Shown in pieces: positions 13,789 through 19,014 of a DNA stretch of 19,014 nucleotides. The translations under genes and the position numbers were made by a program. Numbering within the stretch: the first letter of the stretch is position 1; the number at the start of each line of letters is the position of its first letter. The DNA comes from Rugosimonospora sp036494675. GTDB lineage: Bacteria > Actinomycetota > Actinomycetes > Mycobacteriales > Micromonosporaceae. Location: NCBI GenBank assembly GCA_036494675.1, contig DASXOA010000103.1, forward strand, positions 1 through 19,014. Reading direction: 5' to 3'. Below the pieces are notes generated by a model. It was not told the origin of the DNA. It saw only the letters and a program-made list of their open reading frames with translations, and did no database searches.

Positions 13789-14798
13789 ATCGTGGACTCT
13801 TCCCGTGGGATATGGATGAACTGGCCGCCATCCGCCGAGGCGTACACCGCCAGGGCGGTGGCGAGCACGGATCGGCCATACTCTCCGGCCACAGCGGGTG
13901 GTTGTCCGGTGCGGCAGGCGCGGGCGAAGTCGGCGAGCTGTGCGGCGAAGGCGGTCGGCAGCTCGTCGCTGCCGGCTGCGGCCAGCTGCCTGCCCGGGCC
14001 GTCGCTCGGGTACGCCCAGACGCCGTCGGTGAGCGACAGCCGTAGCGCGCCCTTGGTGCACACGATCTCGGTGACGTCGGTGAACGGGAGCCCGGTGCCG
14101 GTCAACGACACGGTTGCGGGGATTCCGCCGGCCATCTCCAGCAGGGCGAGTGCCTCGGTCTCCACGCTGAGACCGTCGCGGGTCGCGGTGCGGCCGGCGG
14201 CGCGGACGGCCGGTGCGTTGAGCAGCCACTGTAGTTTGTCGATGCTGTGGATGCCGACGTTGAGCAGGACGCCACCGCCCGCGGCGACCGGGTCGAAGAA
14301 CCAGCCCGGGCGCGAGCCGAAGCTGTAGGAGGCTGTTCGACGGTCGACCGCAGCCAGCGGCGTACCCAGGTCTCCGCAGCGCAACAGTCGCTGCGCGGCC
14401 ACCATGCCAGGTACGAAGTGCAGGACGTGCCCGACGGCGAGGACCACCCCGGCGGTCCGGCACTCGTCGATCATCGCGGTGGCGTCCGCGATCGTAGTGG
14501 CGATCGGCTTCTCGACGAGGATGTGCAGGCCTGCGGCTGCCGCATCGCGGGTGATCGGAGCGTGCAGGGCGTGAGGGACGGCGATGACGGCGGCGTCCAG
14601 GCCGCCGACGCCGAACATCGTGGTGTGGTCGGGGTAGGTGGCTGCCCCGCAGGAGGAGGCGAGTCGGTTGGCGGCGCCCAGGTCGGTGTCGGCGATCGCG
14701 GTGATGGTGACGTCTGGCAGTGCGGTCGCCGCAGCGACGTGCCTTTCGGCGATCGTGCCGGCGCCGACAAGGCCGAGTCGCAGGGGTTCGTGGGGCAT
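13785..14798 (-). CDS. Gfo/Idh/MocA family NAD(P)-dependent oxidoreductase
   Basis: A 337-residue oxidoreductase. Residues 7-20 (RLGLVGAGTIAERH) form the dinucleotide-binding GxGxxxx motif, D37/D39 (AIADTD) close the Rossmann strand, and HILVEKPIATT (92-102) carries the family EKP motif with catalytic lysine K97. GGGVLLNVGIHSIDKLQWL (174-192) matches the GGGxLxDxGxHxxD motif, with Asn replacing the usual Asp and the active-site His at 184. The family oxidises or reduces sugars, inositols or glycosides at a hydroxyl carbon. ATG 14798 was chosen for its AAAGGAG site; ATG 14840 would overlap the regulator stop as ATGA but lacks a site. It is co-transcribed with the downstream TIM barrel (ATGA overlap) and probably supplies it with an oxidised sugar. 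Confidence 0.9.
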   Translation of the reverse strand: MPHEPLRLGLVGAGTIAERHVAAATALPDVTITAIADTDLGAANRLASSCGAATYPDHTTMFGVGGLDAAVIAVPHALHAPITRDAAAAGLHILVEKPIATTIADATAMIDECRTAGVVLAVGHVLHFVPGMVAAQRLLRCGDLGTPLAAVDRRTASYSFGSRPGWFFDPVAAGGGVLLNVGIHSIDKLQWLLNAPAVRAAGRTATRDGLSVETEALALLEMAGGIPATVSLTGTGLPFTDVTEIVCTKGALRLSLTDGVWAYPSDGPGRQLAAAGSDELPTAFAAQLADFARACRTGQPPAVAGEYGRSVLATALAVYASADGGQFIHIPREESTI

Positions 14799-14836
14799 AT
14801 GGCTCCTTTCGTCAGCGGCTGAGGCGAGCGAGAGGT

Positions 14837-16012
14837 TCATGTGGCCGGCATCAGGGCGGGTGGTGAGGTGTCGGCGGCGGCGATGGCACCGCAGGAGGAG
14901 CGGATGGCGAGCCTCGGCTGGCAGACGATTTGGGTGGCTGGCGCCGCCGGACCTAGTTCGATCCGGCGTAATAGCAGTTCGGCGGCGAGCCGCCCGACCT
15001 CAGTCTTGGGTGGCGCCACCGCGGTCAGCGGTACCTCGGCAAGATCGGCGACCTCGTCGTCGTAGACCACGACTGCCACGTCGTCGGGAATCCTGCGGCC
15101 TGACCGGCGCAGATGCGGCAGGAGCGCGGTACCTTCGCGGTCGCCGAGGCACAGGACGGCGTCGAGCCCGGCAGCCGCGGCGCGTTCGGCGTAGCGCGCC
15201 AGATCGGCGCCGTGCCAGTCGGGTTGGCGTGCCACGGTCTGCGGCGGTGGGATCAGACCGAAGTCCGTGACGGCCTGCTGGAATCCGGCGTACACCTCCG
15301 CCGCCGTGGCGGTGGTAGACCGGCCGAGGTACCCGATGCGTCGCCGGCCGAGGCCGACGAGGTGGCGGACCGCGGCGTAGGCACCCCCGAGGGTGTCGGT
15401 CACGACGTAGGACGTTGTCTCGCCGGGCCGGGCGGCCAGCGGACGGCGTTCGGCGAGCACGTAGGGCACGGGGATCTCGCGTAGCCGCTCAAGGTGGGCA
15501 TCCGGGTCCGCGACCAAGTGCAAGTTGGGCACCAGGATGAGTCCGGCGGCCCCGGCGTCGAGCAACTGGTCGAGTTGGGCCACCTCCCGCGCCGGGTCGT
15601 ACTCCGAGCAGGCGAGCACGAGCCTGGCCCCGGCGGCGCTGGTCACTCGCTCGATGCCCTGGATGAGTTTCGGGTAGTAGAGGGTGGTCGAGGGCACGAG
15701 CACCCCGATGAACCGGGGGTGGGCGTTGCCGGCCGGCGTGGCGACGACGTAGGTACCGGAGCCCTGCCGGCGGCGCACGAGGCCCTCGTCGATGAGCAGA
15801 TCGACAGCCCGCCGGACGGTGTTCAGCCCGACCGCGTGGGTGCGTGCGAGCTGCGACTCGGTCGGGAGCCGGCCGCCGACGGGCCACCGACCGTCGCTGA
15901 TTGCCTGCCGCAGCCGTGCCGCAACGGTGCGGAAACGTATTCCCCTCGGTGGAGGGTCGCCGGTACGTGGCGGAAGCGAGGAGTCCGAATCCGCCCCGGG
16001 GAACGAATTCAT
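14837..16012 (-). CDS. GntR/LacI-type hybrid transcriptional regulator
   Basis: A 391-residue repressor-like protein. A GntR winged HTH spans about 27-90 (LPTESQLARTHAVGLNTVRR at 49-68, then LVRRRQGSGTYVV). A LacI-type periplasmic-binding-like sugar-sensing domain follows from about 101 (FIGVLVPSTTLYYPKLIQGI) to 375, with AAVRHLVGLGRRRIGYLG and a C-terminal dimer segment. This AraR-like architecture usually senses a sugar. Start choice is uncertain: ATG 16012 has AGGGA about nine bases upstream and lies after the predicted transcription start; ATG 16030 could be a near-leaderless start; ATG 16060 lies inside the promoter. The ATG at 16012 sits inside operator site 1, implying autoregulation. 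It heads the minus-strand operon and diverges from the MR/MLE gene. Confidence 0.88.
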   Translation of the reverse strand: MNSFPGADSDSSLPPRTGDPPPRGIRFRTVAARLRQAISDGRWPVGGRLPTESQLARTHAVGLNTVRRAVDLLIDEGLVRRRQGSGTYVVATPAGNAHPRFIGVLVPSTTLYYPKLIQGIERVTSAAGARLVLACSEYDPAREVAQLDQLLDAGAAGLILVPNLHLVADPDAHLERLREIPVPYVLAERRPLAARPGETTSYVVTDTLGGAYAAVRHLVGLGRRRIGYLGRSTTATAAEVYAGFQQAVTDFGLIPPPQTVARQPDWHGADLARYAERAAAAGLDAVLCLGDREGTALLPHLRRSGRRIPDDVAVVVYDDEVADLAEVPLTAVAPPKTEVGRLAAELLLRRIELGPAAPATQIVCQPRLAIRSSCGAIAAADTSPPALMPAT

Positions 16013-16015
16013 TCC
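16000..16015. promoter_or_regulatory. Operator site 1 (GGAACGAATTCATTCC)
   Basis: This 16-base near-palindrome is symmetric at 14 of 16 positions. It shares the exact 11-mer GAATTCATTCC with site 2 at 16116-16126. It covers the predicted start codon of the GntR/LacI regulator gene and begins 23 bases beyond that gene's -10 box. It is the likely autoregulatory binding site; the combined consensus with site 2 is a perfect palindrome. Confidence 0.65.
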
Positions 16016-16037
16016 CTGGAATCCCTGCATGTCACGA

Positions 16038-16066
16038 ATTCTGTGAGCGATGCCGTCCATTGTCAA
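16038..16066 (-). promoter_or_regulatory. Leftward promoter for the regulator/enzyme operon
   Basis: TTGACA (16066-16061), a perfect -35 consensus, and CAGAAT (16043-16038) are 17 bases apart. A start near 16031 would leave about 19 bases of leader to ATG 16012. It overlaps the rightward -35 box and mirrors the rightward promoter exactly. Confidence 0.6.
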
Positions 16067-16088
16067 CAGGCCAGCGATCGGTTTTACT
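16060..16088 (+). promoter_or_regulatory. Rightward promoter for the MR/MLE family gene
   Basis: TTGTCA (16060-16065, five of six matches to the -35 consensus) and TTTACT (16083-16088) have a 17-base spacer. A start near 16095 gives a leader of about 57 bases that contains operator site 2. Its -35 shares five bases with the divergent promoter. Confidence 0.55.
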
Positions 16089-16110
16089 GGGGAAGCTCCA
16101 ACAAGCGGTA

Positions 16111-16126
16111 GGCATGAATTCATTCC
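16111..16126. promoter_or_regulatory. Operator site 2 (GGCATGAATTCATTCC)
   Basis: A near-palindrome, symmetric at 14 of 16 positions, lies 23 bases beyond the rightward -10 box. That is the same distance as site 1 from the leftward -10. The two site centres are 111 bases apart, so cooperative looping by a tetramer or independent roadblock repression are both possible. Confidence 0.65.
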
Positions 16127-16151
16127 GTTAACAGCCGAGATTGTGGGCAGT

Positions 16152-17297
16152 ATGTTGGATAATCTGGTCGTCGACCGGGTGGAGACGTTCGTCGTCGAAC
16201 TGCCATCGCTGCGGTCGTTCGGCATCGCCGGCGGGGTGGTGACGACGGCTGGGCAACCGACCCGGCGAGTGCTGGTGAAGGTCAGCGCGGGCGGTGTCGC
16301 CGGGTGGGGCGAGGCGACCCCGACCCCGGCCTGGACCTACGAGACGGTGGAGTCGATCGCGTCCACCGTCGAACGCTATCTGGCACCTGTGCTGGTGGGC
16401 CGACCGGCATGGGATCTCGACGGCGCGGCCGCCGCATACGAGAAGGCGATCAACCCGGGGTTCACCATCGGCGCGCCGATAGCCAAGTCGGCCCTGGACA
16501 TGGCGTTGCACGACCTGCTGGGTCGGGCCGCCGGTGTCCCGGTGGGCGTGCTGTGGGGGCAGCGGCGACGCTCACGGATCACGCTGGGCTGGGTCGTGTC
16601 GGGAGGGGATGCCGCCGCGGCTCGCGACGCCGTCGCCGAGGGGCGCGACGCGGGGTACTCGGCATTCAAGGTGAAAATCGGCCTGCATGAGCTGGACGCC
16701 GATCTGGCCATCGTCGCCGCGGTGCGTGACGCCGCGCCGGAAGCGCCGCTGTGGGTCGACGCGAACCAGGCGTACACGGTCGATACGGCGCTGCGCGCGG
16801 CGCGGCAGCTGGCCGACCTGGGGGTGTCCGTCTTCGAGCAGCCGCTGCGAGCCAACGACATCGCGGGGCTGCGCCGGCTGCGTGACCAGGTCCGGTTACC
16901 GGTGGCACTGGACGAGAGCCTGCGCCATCCAACCGATCTCGCCTCCTTCATCCGGCTCGACGCGGTGGACATCGTCATCGCAAAAGTCCAGCGGTCCGGT
17001 GGCCTAACCCTGTCGCGGAGGCTGTGCCAGCTCGCCGAGGACGCCGGGTTGACACTGATGGGGTCCGGGTTGACCGACACCGACCTCGGCTTCGCCGCAT
17101 CCCTGCACCTGTTCGCCGCATTCGGCATCGACACCCCAGTCGACCTCAACGGCCGACAGTTCGTCCGGTCCGCCTACGTCGGCTCCGCCACCGTCGAGGT
17201 CGTCGACGGAGTCGCGACGGTGCCGACCGGGCCAGGTCTCGGCGTCGAGGTTGACGAGGATGCGGTCAGAGCCCTCGCCGTTGACGCCTTCCGGTGA
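16152..17297 (+). CDS. Mandelate racemase/muconate lactonizing enzyme family protein (enolase superfamily)
   Basis: A 381-residue enolase-superfamily enzyme with an N-terminal capping domain (about 1-120, including GWGEATPTPAWTYE) and a modified TIM barrel. Visible active-site parts are K173-x-K175 (AFKVKIG), D203 (WVDANQAY), E229 (FEQPL), D254-E255 (VALDESL) and K278 (IAKVQRSGG). The KxK plus second-lysine pattern places it in the muconate-lactonizing-enzyme subgroup, which includes cycloisomerases, racemases/epimerases and o-succinylbenzoate synthases. In this sugar locus, cycloisomerisation or epimerisation of a sugar-acid lactone is a reasonable guess. The ATG at 16152 has only a weak site (GTGGG, four bases upstream); an in-frame GTG at 16143 is an alternative. 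A rare TTA codon is present at 16896-16898. It is transcribed divergently from the regulator and has a hairpin just downstream. Confidence 0.9.
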   Translation: MLDNLVVDRVETFVVELPSLRSFGIAGGVVTTAGQPTRRVLVKVSAGGVAGWGEATPTPAWTYETVESIASTVERYLAPVLVGRPAWDLDGAAAAYEKAINPGFTIGAPIAKSALDMALHDLLGRAAGVPVGVLWGQRRRSRITLGWVVSGGDAAAARDAVAEGRDAGYSAFKVKIGLHELDADLAIVAAVRDAAPEAPLWVDANQAYTVDTALRAARQLADLGVSVFEQPLRANDIAGLRRLRDQVRLPVALDESLRHPTDLASFIRLDAVDIVIAKVQRSGGLTLSRRLCQLAEDAGLTLMGSGLTDTDLGFAASLHLFAAFGIDTPVDLNGRQFVRSAYVGSATVEVVDGVATVPTGPGLGVEVDEDAVRALAVDAFR

Positions 17298-17300
17298 GCG

Positions 17301-17329
17301 TTACTGATTCCATAGTCAGGCATCAGTAA
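17301..17329 (+). terminator. Inverted repeat after the MR/MLE gene
   Basis: Perfect eight-base arms TTACTGAT (17301-17308) and ATCAGTAA (17322-17329) enclose a 13-base loop, three bases after the stop codon. The stem is unusually AT-rich for this DNA and no T-run follows, so it may be a terminator, or a trace of the event that truncated the next pseudogene. Confidence 0.4.
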
Positions 17330-17344
17330 TCCCGGCGCCGTGGT

Positions 17345-17813
17345 CAGCTGCGCCGATCCTGTCTGTCCGATGTGGACGCGCAGGCCTTCGCCGTCACCCT
17401 GGCCGATTTAGACAGCCTGCTGCGCAGTTCCCGCGTCGTCTCGCTGCACGCGCCGGTGCTGCCACAGACCTTGCACCTGCTCAGTTCCCAGCAGCTGGCT
17501 CTGCTCCCAGACGGCGCACTGCTGGTGAACACGGCCCGGGCCGCCCTGGTGGACAGCGCCGCCCTGCTGGCCGAGCTTCGCAGTGGCCGCATCGATGCGG
17601 CGCTAGACGTGTTCGACGAAGAGCCGCTGCCGCAGGAACATCCGCTACGCGGCCTGCCCAATGTGGCGCTGACCCCGCACGAGGCGGCCGGTGCAGGTGA
17701 GTCGCGCCGCCGGGCCGGCGGGATCGTGCTGTGGCGAGCTGAGCCGCTTCGCGGCCGGTCAACCACTGCAACACCAGGCGACGCCCACGATGCGGACGCA
17801 GGTGCGTCAGGCA
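17345..17813 (+). pseudogene. 2-hydroxyacid dehydrogenase remnant (5'-truncated and frameshifted)
   Basis: The frame containing 17372 encodes the NAD-binding/C-terminal part of a D-isomer-specific 2-hydroxyacid dehydrogenase. It reads LSDVDAQAF, VVSLHAPVLPQT, LALLPDGALLVNTARAAL with the substrate-binding Arg of the NTAR motif, ALDVFDEEPL and NVALTPHEAAGAG with the catalytic His. The N-terminal catalytic half and the Rossmann GxGxxG are missing; similarity begins abruptly near 17355-17365. After ESRRRAGGIV (about 17731-17740) the expected C-terminus ELSRFAAGQPLQHQATPTM continues in another frame, consistent with a one-base insertion. The end near 17813 runs into the convergent esterase gene. 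It also has a TTA codon at 17408-17410. It is non-functional as it stands, unless a sequencing error explains the shift; an error would not explain the missing 5' half. Confidence 0.8.
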
Positions 17814-19014
17814 CGAGGCCGCAGGTTGTCGTCGGCGAAGTCGAGGATGTGCACCCAATCCTCGGCGAGCATGTCGTGCTCCCCATCGCGAAGATGATAG
17901 GAGAGCCGCCCGCCGATCCTGGTCCCCGGCGTGGGGACGGCCACGGCGACCGCCGTGTCCGCCAGAAGATCGTGTCCCGGCGCGACGCTTCCGCGGGCAA
18001 GCGTGCCCCGGTGACCGTACAGCTCGAAGACGGGGCTGGCGTGCAGCGTGCTCAGGAACTCCCCGCGGGGATCGGCTCCGGCGTCGCGGCTCGCGCTGGC
18101 CACGTGCGTGGGTCGCGGCGCCTGCAGCGCGAGGAGCTGGTGCTGATCGACGGGCAGCCGTTCCTCCGCGTACCGGTAGTCTGCGAACCGTTGAGCGAAC
18201 CAGTGCGGCCGTACCGAGGTGATCACGCCGATGTCCTCGATGCCCTTGTGCCGGAAGAGGGAGGCGCCCCCACAGCCCGACTCGTTGCTGATCACCCCGG
18301 CAAAGCGCTCGTCCTGCGCGGCGGCCCACAGCGCGGCCTTGCCCAGGCGCGAGTGTCCGACGGCGACGATCGAGGATCCGTCGATCTCGGAAAGTTGACT
18401 CAGCGCGTCCAGCGCCCGTGACAGGCCCCAGGCCCATGCCCCGATCGCGCCCCAGCCCTGCGCATCGCGGTCCGCGCATTCGCCGAACAGGCCCCGGACC
18501 CCGGCTGAGGCGAAGCCGGGCAGATCGATCTCGATCTCCTCGTACCATAGCGTGGCAACGCCGTAGCCTCGGCCCACGATCAGCGAGTACGGCCACCGGC
18601 GCGCCTGTGCGCCGTGCTGCGCGATGCGTTGCCCGTGGGCCGCGCCGATCCGCTCGCCGGAGGTGGGAGTGCAGACGTCCGGTTCGGTGGCCGTCGCGTG
18701 ATTGCCCACGAAGTTCAGGCCGAGCAGAGCAGGCACCGGCCGCAACGCGCTCGCTGCAGCCGGGATGTAGGCGAGCAGGGACGCGGTGCGGGTTCCTTTC
18801 GGCCCGGCGAGGGTGAGGTCCGCCTCGATCCGCGCGGCACTGCCGTCGAGGGCGTCGTCGCGTCGAGTGTGCACGCTGATGTCACCGAGCCCACCGCCGT
18901 CGGGAGTGTAGCCGTACACGTGCGAGGCGAACGAGTCAACCAGCTGTCCACGGCGCGTCGACTCCCACAGCGCCACCGACGGCTGGCGCCGGCTGCCCTG
19001 CGACCAAAAGCCCG
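17807..19014 (-). CDS. CE15-like (glucuronoyl esterase / acetylxylan esterase-type) serine hydrolase, 5' end outside window
   Basis: An alpha/beta hydrolase whose frame stays open to the right edge. The first in-frame GTG at 18976 may be internal, because the residues before it (GFWSQGSRRQPSV) continue the family-like pattern leading into ALWESTRRGQLVDSFASHVYG. Counting from that GTG, 389 residues are visible. The nucleophile motif VAVGHSRLGKAALW (204-217, S209), the following NESGCGGASL (231-240, E232) and the C-terminal GEHDMLAEDW (365-374, H367) give a plausible Ser-Glu-His triad as in CE15 and related bacterial esterases, which split ester bonds between glucuronoyl xylan and lignin or remove acetyl groups. 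Whether it is secreted cannot be told without the N-terminus. It is convergent with the dehydrogenase pseudogene and overlaps its end. Confidence 0.82.
   Translation of the reverse strand, partial: GFWSQGSRRQPSVALWESTRRGQLVDSFASHVYGYTPDGGGLGDISVHTRRDDALDGSAARIEADLTLAGPKGTRTASLLAYIPAAASALRPVPALLGLNFVGNHATATEPDVCTPTSGERIGAAHGQRIAQHGAQARRWPYSLIVGRGYGVATLWYEEIEIDLPGFASAGVRGLFGECADRDAQGWGAIGAWAWGLSRALDALSQLSEIDGSSIVAVGHSRLGKAALWAAAQDERFAGVISNESGCGGASLFRHKGIEDIGVITSVRPHWFAQRFADYRYAEERLPVDQHQLLALQAPRPTHVASASRDAGADPRGEFLSTLHASPVFELYGHRGTLARGSVAPGHDLLADTAVAVAVPTPGTRIGGRLSYHLRDGEHDMLAEDWVHILDFADDNLRPRA

Noticed and set aside
17814..18421. Continuation of the dehydrogenase frame through 18421 as a 349-codon fusion protein
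   Set aside because: After about 17735 the frame carries no dehydrogenase similarity and is antisense to the esterase; the true C-terminus continues in another frame only to about 17813.
1..19014. CRISPR arrays, tRNA and rRNA genes
   Set aside because: No regularly spaced direct repeats and no tRNA- or rRNA-like sequence were seen on either strand by reading; a tRNAscan or Infernal run would be decisive.

Overview
The window is high-GC DNA from an actinomycete. Coding genes show strong G/C at third positions, GTG starts, GGAGG-type ribosome binding sites, ATGA/GTGA stop-start overlaps, a twin-arginine signal, and CUT1 sugar permeases with no ATPase beside them. The genus cannot be fixed from the sequence; Micromonosporaceae or Streptomycetaceae-like lineages fit. 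Function calls rest on motif recognition in translated sequence, not on database searches.

Layout. (1) 1-681: the C-terminal tail of a probable transposase, then about 510 bases without a convincing gene but rich in hairpins, one resembling the right end of an IS200/IS605-type element. (2) 682-5716: a compact catabolic-looking island. Four minus-strand genes encode a DegT/DnrJ/EryC1/StrS aminotransferase, a DHDPS/NAL-type lyase and two tandem amidohydrolase-2 proteins, the last three joined by stop-start overlaps. A divergent regulator of unusual architecture faces them (4493-5716). (3) 5922-5952: a strong hairpin terminator separating this island from the next. (4) 5973-16012: a long minus-strand saccharide-utilisation run. 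In transcription order it is a GntR/LacI-type regulator, a Gfo/Idh/MocA oxidoreductase, a xylose-isomerase-like TIM barrel, a GH35 beta-galactosidase, a CUT1 ABC importer (binding lipoprotein and two permeases) and a Tat-exported beta-propeller protein. (5) 16152-17297: a divergent mandelate racemase/muconate lactonizing enzyme family gene. (6) 17301-19014: a hairpin, a degraded 2-hydroxyacid dehydrogenase pseudogene and, on the minus strand, a CE15-like serine esterase running off the right edge.

How the genes may work together. The lipoprotein and permeases import a galactose-containing oligosaccharide or glycoside, probably energised by a shared MsiK-type ATPase encoded elsewhere. The cytoplasmic GH35 enzyme removes terminal beta-galactosyl residues. 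The Gfo/Idh, TIM-barrel and MR/MLE enzymes look like an oxidation-isomerisation/elimination route for the remaining sugar or sugar acid, and the esterase and exported propeller may act on the polymer. The GntR/LacI-type protein probably controls both divergent units through two near-palindromic sites placed with exact mirror symmetry around overlapping promoters (16000-16126). The aminotransferase/lyase/double-amidohydrolase island, with its divergent regulator, is the best candidate here for an undescribed pathway.
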